Source of the DNA: Actinomycetes bacterium
GTDB taxonomy: Bacteria > Actinomycetota > Acidimicrobiia > Acidimicrobiales > JAKAVM01
Assembly (NCBI GenBank): GCA_021827485.1
Contig: JAKAVM010000058.1
Span: forward strand, 1-59,898
Length of the DNA: 59,898 nucleotides
Reading direction: 5' to 3'
A program made the translations under genes and the position numbers. Shown one piece after another: positions 24,429-33,839 of the stretch; the first letter of the stretch is position 1; the number at the start of each line of letters is the position of its first letter. The notes under the pieces are model-generated. The model searched no databases. It had not been told where the DNA came from and worked only from the letters and a program-made list of their open reading frames with translations.

Positions 24429-25778
24429 CTAAGTGGTCGGAACTCCCGTTGAACTCATTGGCTGAGTTATCTGATTGAGCTGCGAACTCGATAGAGCAGG
24501 AATCTGCGAATAGGTCTCAGTCTGCGTAGAGATCTGAGAGTTAAGGGAGGCTTCCATTTGCGACAACGTCTCAACCTGTGATGCTGGCGGGACAACTACT
24601 TGAACTTGCTCTCCGAAGTTCGAGAATCCTTCAGTAAGGCTAATATCCATGGACATACTCATCGACTTGCTGGCTCCACTGGAAGTATTCGCACTTGAGC
24701 CAGAAGAAGGCAAGTTTCCAATTGTAACTACAACAGGTAAGTCGGCGCTATCTTGAATAATATTTCCAGCCGAGTCTATCCAGACATCAATGGTACCACC
24801 GTCAAACGATATATTTTCAGTCATGCCCATAGCCTTTGTTGAACAGTTCATATTGTTCAGGTCAAGCTTTGCATCGTAACGAGTGGCTTGCAACCCTCCA
24901 ATGCTTTGGGTCCCTTGATCGGTTACTTGAGATGAAATTGAATTCAAAAGACCGAGCACAGATTGCGGGCTGCTAAAGGGACTAAGACTGCTCGCTTGCG
25001 TTGTCCCGCTACTAAATAGATTGCCGCCACTGCAATTAGAAATTTGAGAAGCCAAGCTAGCCGATGTTTGGGCAGGAGTAGAAATCCAAGACTTCCCCTG
25101 ACTTAGTGGCAAGCTTGGAGCTTGAATGTAGACAGTAGAAGGAGTTTGAACAATATTCATCGATTGGGCAGTGCTGGTGATGCCAGACAACGATAAGCTT
25201 CCCGATCCAGTGTTATTTCCAAAGTTGAAATCCATGCTTCCACTAAAATCTCCAGTACCGAAATTGCCCGCTAAAGAAGCCTTTCCAAGAGAGATACCAA
25301 CCTTGCCTGTCAATGTCACATGAGCTGTTTTCTCAGAGGTAGTTTGCTGATATGCAGCCAGCACTACCTTCTTATTCGCAATTCTTGAGTTACCGTTTAC
25401 CAACACAACCGCAACTGCCGCCAAGATTAGAAACAGAGCAACTCCTTGAGCTACTAGCATGCGTCGCTTTTTGGAGTTCTTGTTAGCGACTTTCGGTAAA
25501 ATTCGATCTGTCTGGGCCCATGGCAAACTCGGATCCATCCCCTGGGGACCCGGCAGTGAAACTGGCCAGTTGGTTGGTTCCCAACTTGCAAAAAGTGCCC
25601 ACGCTTGAGACCAACCATACGCATCAGGGCTAAAAATAGCTACGGGAAGCTGGAATTGATTTGCGCTGTAACTATCCCATATCGCGTAGGACCCAGGTTC
25701 TACCCCAGCATAGCTAGCACCTGAGATGAGCTGTCCCAGTTGAAACCTATACCCTTGATAGGAAATGACATCAGGCAT
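24429..25778 (-). CDS. Membrane-anchored protein with LppX/LprG-like extracytoplasmic domain
   Basis: The first ~105 residues are cytosolic (IAFSPDAYGWSQAWALF-like segment and WP-rich stretches). One membrane helix at about 107-126 (MLVAQGVALFLILAAVAVVL) leads to a large Ser/Gly/Thr-rich outside domain. It contains TAHVTLTGKVGISLG, STVYIQAPSLPLSQGKSWIS, ATRYDAKLDL and IDVWIDSAGNI, the successive beta-strand pattern of mycobacterial LppX/LprG-type lipid-binding domains. I infer a lipid- or envelope-related role. The pattern is short of a firm family match. Confidence 0.6.
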   Translation of the reverse strand: MPDVISYQGYRFQLGQLISGASYAGVEPGSYAIWDSYSANQFQLPVAIFSPDAYGWSQAWALFASWEPTNWPVSLPGPQGMDPSLPWAQTDRILPKVANKNSKKRRMLVAQGVALFLILAAVAVVLVNGNSRIANKKVVLAAYQQTTSEKTAHVTLTGKVGISLGKASLAGNFGTGDFSGSMDFNFGNNTGSGSLSLSGITSTAQSMNIVQTPSTVYIQAPSLPLSQGKSWISTPAQTSASLASQISNCSGGNLFSSGTTQASSLSPFSSPQSVLGLLNSISSQVTDQGTQSIGGLQATRYDAKLDLNNMNCSTKAMGMTENISFDGGTIDVWIDSAGNIIQDSADLPVVVTIGNLPSSGSSANTSSGASKSMSMSMDISLTEGFSNFGEQVQVVVPPASQVETLSQMEASLNSQISTQTETYSQIPALSSSQLNQITQPMSSTGVPTT

Positions 25779-25804
25779 TTTTACTCACTAACATCCAATT
25801 CTAG

Positions 25805-27458
25805 ATGAGATCTTGGCATAAGACAAGGGAAAATTATCCTGATAAGGAGATTAGTCTCGGAACATCTTCTAAACGTATGAGGTTCCTGGCACTCTTGGGA
25901 CTCATACTCGGCGCAATCGGAGGCATTACTGCCTATCTCGTAGTTCACCTAATCGGATTGATTAGTAATTTGGCATTGCTTCATCGAGTTGGCTTCAACC
26001 TTCCTAACCTTGACAACTTCCACCCGAACTGGATACTCATACCAGTAGCCCTGGCTGGTTCACTAATTGTTGTAGCTTTGGCTCAATGGTGCCCAATTAT
26101 TCGCGGCCATGGTATCCCTGAATCTTTGGAAGCTATTTTGTTCAGGCAGAGCAGAATTTCCCCTCGTTCAGCTCTCGCTAAACCAATCTCTTCGGCAATC
26201 GCGATGGGAACCGGCGGCCCTTTTGGAGCCGAAGGTCCTATTATCGTAACAGGAGCTTCTATCGGCTCTCTTATAGGCCAGCTTATTCCGGTCAGTCCGG
26301 CAGAACGTCGAATTCTTCTAGCAACTGGTGCAGCAGCAGGTATGGCTGGGGGTATTTGCCACTCCAATTGCCGCGGTGATCCTGGCATTTGAGCTTTTGC
26401 TGTTTGAGCGCTCTCTCAGAGCGCTACTTCCCTTGACCATTGCAACTTCGGTAGCAACCGCCTTGCACGAAGTCCTCTTAAGCTCCCACCCTCTGTTTCC
26501 GATACTTAAAGCGATCCGGCCCCCAGCGGCCCAACTGCCCCTCTTCGCCGTAATGGGCCTTGGAATTGGCATACTCGTGATAGTGCTAAATAAAGGACTT
26601 TTCCTATTTGAAGCAATATTTAGCCGTTTGCCTATCCCACAATGGTCCCATCCGCTTGTAGGCGCATTAGGCTATGCAGCAATTGGACTCGCAGTTCCAG
26701 GATCATTATCGGTGGGATATTGGGCAATCACTGATGCAGTAAATAATCGCTTTTTGCTTCCTGCAGCCGCTACTTTATTTTTTGCAAAAATGCTTTCGTG
26801 GTGGATTGGTCTCGGATCGAGTACTTCAGGGGGAACTCTTGCCCCGATGTTTTTAGTTGGAGCCACGATGGGCGAGATGATAGGAATTGGATTTGCCCAA
26901 CTATTCCCGCATGCCCACGTCCAACCGGGAGCGTTTGCTTTAGTCGGAATGGGAGCAACTTTCGGGGTTGGTGCCCGTGCGCTCTTAACCGGAGTGGTAT
27001 TTGCGGCAGAGGTAACAGGTGGCTTTCAATTCCTCTTACCGTTGCTTATTGCCACAGCAATAGCAGAGATTGTCGCTGAAATCGGCCTAAGTGAACGGAT
27101 TATGACCGACAAGTTATTCAGGAGGGGATATCGAGTCGACTTTGATTCTGAGACAAACCCCCTGCGTATGAGGGTGGCTTCGGCGGTTATGGACCCAATA
27201 GATAGCCCACCGACAGACATTATATCTTTCACAGATAGAACCGCCGTTAACGGGAGCGCTCCTAAAATCGACCACAGTTCATTCTTGGCGGACGCTCTAC
27301 CGTATCTTATGAATCCTGAGTGCTCGAGAGTCGAAGTTGTAGACGACGAAAGTGTGGTAGGTTATCTAACTCGCATTCATATTGACATTGAGCTACGCCG
27401 ACATGCTAGCGATGAAATCATCGAACCTGCAACTATCAAATGGAGCCGCTCCAAATAA
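25805..27458 (+). pseudogene. ClC-family chloride channel/transporter, broken by one frameshift
   Basis: Two overlapping frames (25805-26392 and 26328-27458) encode the two halves of a single ClC protein of about 550 residues. The first half has GHGIPE and GPFGAEGP with the gating glutamate; the second has FATPIAAVILAFELLLFE, SSTSGGTLAPMF and GVGARALLTGVVF. The break is a run of five G at 26348-26352; with four G the sequence reads continuously as AAGMAGVFATPIAAV. It may be a decayed gene, a sequencing error at a homopolymer or, less likely, programmed slippage. A remnant CBS-like segment ends the protein. No other inactivating change is visible. Confidence 0.85.
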
Positions 27459-27615
27459 ACTAGGTAATTTCAATACGCTGCAACTTTACGAGGCTTGTGA
27501 ATAAAGGGGGGGTGTGCGTGCAACAGACCTGTTCCTATAGAACACAATGTCGCACGAACAAATCATGCGACCTAGCCCGGAGACGAGACTACTAGATCAT
27601 TGAAGGGCTGAGGAA

Positions 27616-28068
27616 TTACTTCTCAACCTCGTTCTTAGCCCGCTCGGCCAATAATTTCGCCCATTTCAGCGCTTCCCGCGCTTTGGTGGTCGATACGAAG
27701 ACAACGCCATAGTGCGCTGCATCCTTGACATCAAGGAGACGAGCCAGGGTTGCAGAGAGCTTCTTCCCATCAGGTGTAGCAGTCCTGAGTAGATCTGTAG
27801 CGCCTCGGTGATCATCGCCTTTGTGGATCTGGTGTAGACGCGCTGCGCAGATGGCATCTGAGGCAGCAATTCCGGCAAGTACAGAAAGCCCGGCCGACAC
27901 CGACAGGAACTCCTCTCGCTCTGGCTCTTCGAGGACGAGTCCGGCAACCTCGACATAGGCGGCAGCGATGCGGGCGCGCTTACGCGACTCTTGTCTATTG
28001 GATACGACCGCGTGGGAACCTCCACTCACAATGCACCATCTTGGCTGCTCGCTGCGAGGAGTGGCCAT
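27616..28068 (-). CDS. HEPN-like toxin candidate
   Basis: This is an all-helical 150-residue protein whose C-terminal half (SATLARLLDVKDAAHYGVV, then AREALKWAKLLAERA) has the periodicity of HEPN proteins that pair with MNT nucleotidyltransferases. A basic-His segment (AARLHQIHKGDDH) may supply the RX4-6H-type RNase motif, but the fit is loose. It starts 15 bp after the end of a winged-helix-MNT gene and is cotranscribed with it. I infer that it is the toxin of a HEPN-MNT module. Confidence 0.55.
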   Translation of the reverse strand: MATPRSEQPRWCIVSGGSHAVVSNRQESRKRARIAAAYVEVAGLVLEEPEREEFLSVSAGLSVLAGIAASDAICAARLHQIHKGDDHRGATDLLRTATPDGKKLSATLARLLDVKDAAHYGVVFVSTTKAREALKWAKLLAERAKNEVEK

Positions 28069-28083
28069 GTTAGCGGCTCGAGC

Positions 28084-28749
28084 TTACGGTGTGACATCAA
28101 TTCCGTCTCTTCGAATGTCACCGAATACACCGTCGTCGTCCTTGTGAGCCAGCCACTCTGCCCACGAAAGGTCAATTACATGGGCCGGGTTCCCAGTCCA
28201 CAAGTAGATACTATTCTTTAGCTTATCAATCTGACCAGACCACTTCTTGGCATCACTGATCGACCCTGGTGACGGTTCTGCCCACATTTGCGCAAGCGAG
28301 TCGCGCATCCGCCCCTGCTTCGGCGGCTTCGGATCGCCAGGGAAGGGAATGTGGACGAGAAGCACGTCAATGTCGCTGTGGACATCACCGTCTCTGCGCG
28401 CTAGAGATCCGAACACGATTGCAAGATGTGGTTTCGGCTTCCACCTGCCGAGTTCGGAGCGGATGCGATCAAAGAGTGCGGGGCGTAGTCCTGCAAGTAT
28501 CTCTGCGACCTCGGCCGCCAAGTGCTCGCGATTGAGTTCATGCACTCGGTTCCTGCCAAGCTCGCTAGCCTTGACGATCCCTTCATCAACGAGACGCGCC
28601 AAACATCGCCTGACACCAATCTCCGATCCCCGAATTGTGTGTTGAGCGATCTCCCCGGCGGTCATTGGGTGCCCGGCAACTGCTAGAGCAGCCAAAACTG
28701 GGCCGTCCAAAGTCGGCGTAACGGCTCTAGTCGGATCGGAAATATCCAT
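28084..28749 (-). CDS. Winged-helix plus MNT nucleotidyltransferase (antitoxin)
   Basis: The N-terminal ~75 residues are a winged helix (MTAGEIAQHTIRGSEIGVRRCL, then EGIVKASELGRNRVHELN). It is followed by a nucleotidyltransferase domain with FGSLARRDG and SDIDVLLVH (GSX10DXD). This layout belongs to antitoxins that adenylylate a HEPN toxin and repress their own operon through the winged helix. I prefer the ATG at 28749 because the in-frame TTG-like start at 28767 falls on the palindromic operator. Confidence 0.8.
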   Translation of the reverse strand: MDISDPTRAVTPTLDGPVLAALAVAGHPMTAGEIAQHTIRGSEIGVRRCLARLVDEGIVKASELGRNRVHELNREHLAAEVAEILAGLRPALFDRIRSELGRWKPKPHLAIVFGSLARRDGDVHSDIDVLLVHIPFPGDPKPPKQGRMRDSLAQMWAEPSPGSISDAKKWSGQIDKLKNSIYLWTGNPAHVIDLSWAEWLAHKDDDGVFGDIRRDGIDVTP

Positions 28750-28766
28750 AATCACAAAGTATAGCA

Positions 28767-28786
28767 TACTATCATATTAGATAGTA
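28767..28786. promoter_or_regulatory. Palindromic operator upstream of the HEPN-MNT pair
   Basis: TACTATC, a 6-base spacer and GATAGTA form a perfect 7-bp inverted repeat just before the winged-helix-MNT gene. Its place at the probable promoter suggests autoregulation by the winged helix. This is inference from position and symmetry. Confidence 0.6.
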
Positions 28787-28924
28787 GCCTATATTATCCG
28801 ATACTCTCGTGAGAATTACCGTTGCCCGCATCGGACTCTTGAAATAAAATTACAGTGCCTATATCCTCTGTGTGAACGCCATACGTTATCGTAAACCCAA
28901 TTACTGGTCTTATTCACCACCTAG

Positions 28925-29389
28925 CTACTTTGGTCCGAGAGTAGCTAAAAGCTCCAGCATCCCGTCTATTACTTGATCTGGTGACGGAGGACATCCTCGG
29001 ATCGTCAAGTCAACAGGAAGGATTTCTTCGACAGCACCTATAATTATATCGTTATCGCCCAGAACCGCCCCATCGATAGCACAATCTCCAAGGGCAACAA
29101 CTTTACGAGGCTCGGGCATAGAGGAATACGCACGAAGTAAGGGCTCGCGCATCGTGCGAGTCACTGTGCCCGTAACTAGTAGGACATCTGCATGTCGAGG
29201 TGACGCAACAATCGAGAGGCCATAGCGTTGAAAGTCATAACAGGGACTTGATAAGAGCGATAACTCATGTTCACAACCATTACACGAACCTGCATCACAG
29301 TGACGAATTGACAAACTTTTCCGCATAGTTGGTTTATCTAAATCAATTAGTTTACGAACTTTACTTAGATCACGAATGAGTGTAAACAT
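28925..29389 (-). CDS. NuoB-like small subunit of a group-4 hydrogenase-type complex
   Basis: This is the 154-residue electron-transfer subunit that holds the iron-sulfur cluster nearest the active site. Cysteines in CDAGSCNGCE (Cys36 and Cys39), GDCAID (Cys103) and RGCPPSP (Cys133) match the NuoB/HycG/HyfI ligands. The ATG at 29389 overlaps the large-subunit stop (TAATG), so I reject the longer frame from 29413. It is the last gene of the operon. No HyfH/NuoI-type ferredoxin gene follows, so the route of electrons in or out is not encoded here. Confidence 0.85.
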   Translation of the reverse strand: MFTLIRDLSKVRKLIDLDKPTMRKSLSIRHCDAGSCNGCEHELSLLSSPCYDFQRYGLSIVASPRHADVLLVTGTVTRTMREPLLRAYSSMPEPRKVVALGDCAIDGAVLGDNDIIIGAVEEILPVDLTIRGCPPSPDQVIDGMLELLATLGPK

Positions 29390-30786
29390 TACCGATCCAC
29401 ACACGCATAACACAGTTCAAAGCTCTTATTTATCAGCGGAAAGTCTGGAAGCAGGTTTCCGACACTGCAACATGCAACTCCAGGCCAATTCGCATAGGAA
29501 GCGCTTCGCAAGTGCAATCGACCAATCGAAGCACCGTTGCTTTCCACTACACAAGTTGTTTGACCTCTTGCTCCTTCAACAATACCCACCCCGACAGGCG
29601 CTGGAACACCTGTTGGATCACAATTAGCTGGTGAAATCGGCCTCGACAAGAGCCCATCTAGAAGATCAAAAGTTTGCCATAACTCTTCGATTCTTTGTTC
29701 AAAGCGAGATTTGACGTCTCCATTTCCCTCTCGGGTTAGAACAGGCTGAAAATCATCGTAGGCAAGCCAATCGCACCCATTTCGAGCGTCTTGTATGATT
29801 CCACTTGCACGGGCGCAAGGTCCTACAATTCCAAGCTTCAACGCCTTTTCCCGGTTCAAAATACCCACCCCTTGCAGTCTATCTTGAAACGATGAGTTGA
29901 AAGTAAGTTCGCGCCAATGACTTTCTACAGATGTTCTCATCTCAGACAGAAGGCCACTTAGCACTTCGAGTTCTTGCGAATCAACACTTATCGAGCTTGC
30001 CCCGACCCTAATGCTACCCGCAAGAAATCGGTGACCCGATACTTTATTATTTATTTGTCGAGCTTGCTCAACTAAATAGCAAAATGCCGCATTCCCGACA
30101 GCCATCCCAACACCTGCACAACCTTGAGCTAGATCGTTGAGATGATTCCAGAGACGCTCTAGCTCCAATAGGATCGTCCGTACTCTGCGAAGCTCCATTG
30201 AAGGCCTTAGCCCCAAGATAACTTCGCAAGCATGGGCATAAGACAAGCCATTAGCAACTGAGCAAGCCATACACGCACGCTTGACGTACTCGATTCCAGA
30301 AGTTAGGTCCTTCGTCTCGCTAGCTTTTTCTAGGCCACGGTGTTTATAGAATAACCGTGTATCTAGGTGAAGAATTCGATCTCCTACAACGTGAAATCGA
30401 AAGTGACCAGATTCAATTATCCCTGCGTGTGTAGGGCCAACTGCAACTTGGTACACGTCGCCCCCAGTGGTTGCCACCGTCCACTTCTCCAACCGTGAAT
30501 CATGGTTGACAAGTGGTCTCAACGGTTCATGACCCTCAAATACAATGCCATAAAGATCGTGAGCTTCCCTCTCGTCCCATTGAGCTGCTGGCACTATATC
30601 GACAATCGATGGAACCTTTGCATCAACAACCTCACAAAGTTCCAACATAGCCTTTCCAGATTGGTCTACAAATACGGAAGCTACACTTTGGCCTTGGCCA
30701 GTGCCATAGAGCCCGGCGAATCGCATGCTATTACCAATTAGATATTCAACTCTTTCACGGTACGTAGATACCTTTGTATTACTCAT
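29389..30786 (-). CDS. hycE: Group-4 [NiFe]-hydrogenase large subunit (HycE/HyfG-like)
   Basis: This is a NuoC-NuoD fusion of 465 residues. Residues ~1-105 are NuoC-like (QWDEREAHDLYGIVFEGH) and the rest is the catalytic subunit. Both metal-binding CXXC pairs are kept: Cys172/Cys175 (ACMACS) and Cys459/Cys462 (LCYACVDR), so it can plausibly bind NiFe, unlike hydrogenase relatives that lost them. The protein ends exactly at CVDR. Relatives such as E. coli HycE have an extra C-terminal peptide that a protease removes after this Arg, so this one should need no such protease. Substrate could be protons/H2; a non-hydrogenase role is not excluded. Confidence 0.85.
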   Translation of the reverse strand: MSNTKVSTYRERVEYLIGNSMRFAGLYGTGQGQSVASVFVDQSGKAMLELCEVVDAKVPSIVDIVPAAQWDEREAHDLYGIVFEGHEPLRPLVNHDSRLEKWTVATTGGDVYQVAVGPTHAGIIESGHFRFHVVGDRILHLDTRLFYKHRGLEKASETKDLTSGIEYVKRACMACSVANGLSYAHACEVILGLRPSMELRRVRTILLELERLWNHLNDLAQGCAGVGMAVGNAAFCYLVEQARQINNKVSGHRFLAGSIRVGASSISVDSQELEVLSGLLSEMRTSVESHWRELTFNSSFQDRLQGVGILNREKALKLGIVGPCARASGIIQDARNGCDWLAYDDFQPVLTREGNGDVKSRFEQRIEELWQTFDLLDGLLSRPISPANCDPTGVPAPVGVGIVEGARGQTTCVVESNGASIGRLHLRSASYANWPGVACCSVGNLLPDFPLINKSFELCYACVDR

Positions 30787-30792
30787 CTGGCA

Positions 30793-32271
30793 TCAACGCA
30801 TCCTATAGATTATATCGTGTACTAATATACTAGATGGCAAGAAGAAGGCAATATAAGTGAGACCAAGCAATAACCCTAGGGATACAATCCCAGTCCGAAA
30901 TACTCCTGCCACCCGTACTTTAACTAAACTCTCCGCGTTGTGATGATGGCTATCACCAGTGATAATTGTTAGAAATGCCTGTATAAGGCCGATAAATCCG
31001 AAAGCCAGTAGTAATGCGGCGATTGAAGCAACTACGCCATGGCCAGTCTCAAACCCTCCCGCCATGATAAGCAGCTCACTTGCAAAAAGTGGAAGGGGGG
31101 GAAGCCCACTAAGAGTTGCAAGCGATATGCCCATAGACGCACCAAGCTTTGGACAGCTGCGCCCAATCCCACTTGGACAATGTTTCGAAGAGCGTGGATC
31201 ATGGGCAAGCAGTGGAGTTGCAGAATAAAATCCAAGCGATTTTGCAATCGCATGTCCTACAATATGAATAACCACACCGGCGAGCGCTAATGGTCCTCCA
31301 AAACCAATACCGAGTGCCAATATACCCATATGTTCTAAACTTGAATAGGCGAGCAGGCGCTTCCAAGGCAGTGGTTGCCATAGGAAAGGTACGGCGATTG
31401 TCAATGAAACAAGTCCGAATGCGATAAGGACTTCGTGAACGGCTTTAGTACCAATGACATAACTCACAGCAGCACTAAATCTCCATGCAACTAATAAGAC
31501 TGAAGGCAAAAGTGCAGCTGATAGCAGACCGGAGATGGGAGGAGAGGCCTCTGAGTGCGCATCAGGTAACCAGTTGTGGACCGGAGCCCACCCAATCTTG
31601 CTGGCGAATCCCACCAAGACCAAAACGAAAGCGATAAGCGCGTCGCTATGACTTGTTCGAAAAGTCCCGAGCGCTTTCCAAGTCAGTCCCCCAAGACCTC
31701 CACCGTGTGAGCTATCAGCGAGTAAGGCGATGCCTAAAAGTGCAACACCCATGCCTACTGATGTGAGGATTAGATACTTCCAAGCTGCCTCCAACGCGCG
31801 TCGTTTGCCGCTAAAACCAACCAACAAAGCAGACGTTGCAGTCGTTCCTTCAACTAGGAGCCAGGCAGCTCCAATGTTGCCAGCCAATGGAACCGCATAA
31901 AGCATCGCCAAGAATATGAACAAGATACAGAAAAAGACTCTATCTCTATTGCCAAGCGTGACAACACTAGAGCTAGTATCTCGAAGATATGAAGGGCTAA
32001 GCAAGATACTTGCCGTCCCAACTGCTCCAATAATAGCGACAAAAAGCCCCGCTAGTGGGTCCAGAATCAGCCACTTCCCCACCAACTCGGTCTTAGGGTG
32101 ACATAGCAGCGATATTGAAAGAAACATAGCGGTCAGACCCGATAAAAATGCGCCTATACGTGAAGTACTTGGAATTGCCTGAGTGGGAAGGACAATAATT
32201 ACCATTGCAAACAGCAAAGGCACACCTAAGACCAGATACGAGAGTACCAAATTACTAATCACGTAAGTCAC
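30793..32271 (-). CDS. hycQ: NuoN/HyfF-like proton-pumping membrane subunit
   Basis: This is an antiporter-like subunit of 492 residues with about 14 membrane helices. The conserved proton-channel region reads WAPVHNWLPDAHSEASPPISGLLSA, with the Lys and His positions typical of Nuo antiporter-like subunits. A second block is LLAYSSLEHMGILALGIGFGG. It should couple hydrogenase turnover to ion movement. It overlaps hycP by 17 bases and precedes the large subunit by six. In Mycobacterium tuberculosis the equivalent gene is Rv0086. Confidence 0.85.
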   Translation of the reverse strand: MTYVISNLVLSYLVLGVPLLFAMVIIVLPTQAIPSTSRIGAFLSGLTAMFLSISLLCHPKTELVGKWLILDPLAGLFVAIIGAVGTASILLSPSYLRDTSSSVVTLGNRDRVFFCILFIFLAMLYAVPLAGNIGAAWLLVEGTTATSALLVGFSGKRRALEAAWKYLILTSVGMGVALLGIALLADSSHGGGLGGLTWKALGTFRTSHSDALIAFVLVLVGFASKIGWAPVHNWLPDAHSEASPPISGLLSAALLPSVLLVAWRFSAAVSYVIGTKAVHEVLIAFGLVSLTIAVPFLWQPLPWKRLLAYSSLEHMGILALGIGFGGPLALAGVVIHIVGHAIAKSLGFYSATPLLAHDPRSSKHCPSGIGRSCPKLGASMGISLATLSGLPPLPLFASELLIMAGGFETGHGVVASIAALLLAFGFIGLIQAFLTIITGDSHHHNAESLVKVRVAGVFRTGIVSLGLLLGLTYIAFFLPSSILVHDIIYRMR

Positions 32272-32938
32272 TCAACATTGAGATATCACCCGCCCCAAAC
32301 TCCGCGAAAATTCGATCGTGAAAAACAGATGCGACAACCGCAATAAGGGATAGATCTAGAGTAACTCCTAATTCGATAATCAACGATGATCCATTCGTCA
32401 GTCCGAGAGCGGCTAACGCTAATCCATTTTCAACAAAAATTATCCCAAGTATTTGGAATAATGTAGCTCTTCGTGTCGCAGCCATTACCATTCCAAAACC
32501 GACAAGTGAAAGTGACACCTGAGTGATGCCCATTCTGCTTTTATTCGCTATTGGAACCAACCACACCAGTAAGAGAGCCATCGCAACAGCAATGCCACAA
32601 CGAATAGCTGGAGGGACCGACGCGCGGACTGGTCGAGTTTCGCGCGTACGACTAACCAGCAACACAAGTAGAGTAGCTAAAGCTACTGCCCTAATGCCAA
32701 GCGCTGCAGCGGCTATCGCTTCGTTTATCGACTGGGCTTGATATATCGCAATTCCGGCCAAGGCCAAAGCCTGACCTGTGGCTAAAGTAACCGCTGTTGA
32801 CCGACGTCTCACTGCAATAACACCGAGGCCGAAACCAACCATCAACCATTCAGCCAGTCCTATCATCGACCGTCCACCAGCCAATATGAGACTATTGCTA
32901 GCAATACCTTCGTGCTCATAGGGCCATTTTCCAAGCAA
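32255..32938 (-). CDS. hycP: HyfE/HycP-like membrane subunit (NuoK-like)
   Basis: This is a 227-residue hydrophobic protein with about seven membrane segments and a HyfE-type end containing FVENGLALAALGLTNGSSLIIELGVTLDLSLI. It occupies the same place as hycP (Rv0085) in the mycobacterial formate-hydrogenlyase-like operon. It overlaps both neighbours (23 and 17 bases), consistent with coupled translation. The exact start is uncertain because a Met about 24 residues in is also plausible. Confidence 0.8.
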   Translation of the reverse strand: MLGKWPYEHEGIASNSLILAGGRSMIGLAEWLMVGFGLGVIAVRRRSTAVTLATGQALALAGIAIYQAQSINEAIAAAALGIRAVALATLLVLLVSRTRETRPVRASVPPAIRCGIAVAMALLLVWLVPIANKSRMGITQVSLSLVGFGMVMAATRRATLFQILGIIFVENGLALAALGLTNGSSLIIELGVTLDLSLIAVVASVFHDRIFAEFGAGDISMLSDLRD

Positions 32939-33839
32939 CGATCGCCATCAATGCGGTCAGCGTTCCAATACCTAACAACCTAGGTACAACAAGTACTCGC
33001 ATCTTTACAATGACTGTCTCAATGGTTGCTATCACGATACATAGGATGATCAGCTCAACCGGTAAGGCAACAAGCTGTAAAAGTGTACTTTTGGCATGTG
33101 GCAGAAATACTTCAACCATTAGAGTAAGCACTACCCAGTGGCGAGCTGACGCATTCCACTGCAAGTAAGCCAGGTCGCGACCCGCATATTCTAGAAGCGG
33201 TCCTTCATGAATCATTGTTAGTTCCAGGTGAGTGTCCGGATTATCAATCGGCTGCCTACCTACTTCTGCCAGGGCAACGAGGCAAAAAGCCATCAGTGCA
33301 AGCGGCAAGACAGGGCTGGCCCAATCACCTCCGCCAGCACTAGATTGAATGATGACCCGAAGATCACTACTCCCACTTTCCAAGGCACACGCAGTCAGAG
33401 AGAGTACAAGGGCTGCCTCGGCAAAGATTGAGATCGTCCCATCTCGACTCGCCCCCATCAAGCCAAAGCCATTTTGAGTATCCCAAGCAGCGCCAATCAT
33501 AAAAAATCGCCCTAGAGCAATAATGCCGACTAGCAAAAAGGCATCGTGGCCAATCCCCCAGGACGGCGAAACATTTGAAATCGGCACAATTAGAACTGCC
33601 ATCACCATAACCGCGCAAGCAATCGAAGGGGCTAACTGATAAATAAAGGTGGTACCTTCAACCTTTACCGTGCTCTTACCCCATAAACGTCGAAGCTCTC
33701 TATAGGGCTGAAAAATATCAGGTCCTTGGCGCCCCTGAAGTATTGCTTTCACTTTCTGAATCAACCCTGGAAGAAGTGGACAGAGTAAGATTCCACCTAC
33801 GAGCTGTATTATGCCCGATATCACTGAATAGCTGCTCAT
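32916..33839 (-). CDS. hycD: NuoH/HycD-like membrane subunit
   Basis: This 307-residue membrane protein anchors the peripheral arm. The conserved cytosolic loop IKAILQGRQGPDIFQPYREL-like region and the later EVGRQPIDNPDTHLELTMIHEG block are the NuoH/HycD quinone-module-like signatures. It overlaps the hyfB-like gene by four bases (ATGA). The equivalent in M. tuberculosis is Rv0084. Confidence 0.9.
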   Translation of the reverse strand: MSSYSVISGIIQLVGGILLCPLLPGLIQKVKAILQGRQGPDIFQPYRELRRLWGKSTVKVEGTTFIYQLAPSIACAVMVMAVLIVPISNVSPSWGIGHDAFLLVGIIALGRFFMIGAAWDTQNGFGLMGASRDGTISIFAEAALVLSLTACALESGSSDLRVIIQSSAGGGDWASPVLPLALMAFCLVALAEVGRQPIDNPDTHLELTMIHEGPLLEYAGRDLAYLQWNASARHWVVLTLMVEVFLPHAKSTLLQLVALPVELIILCIVIATIETVIVKMRVLVVPRLLGIGTLTALMAIVAWKMAL

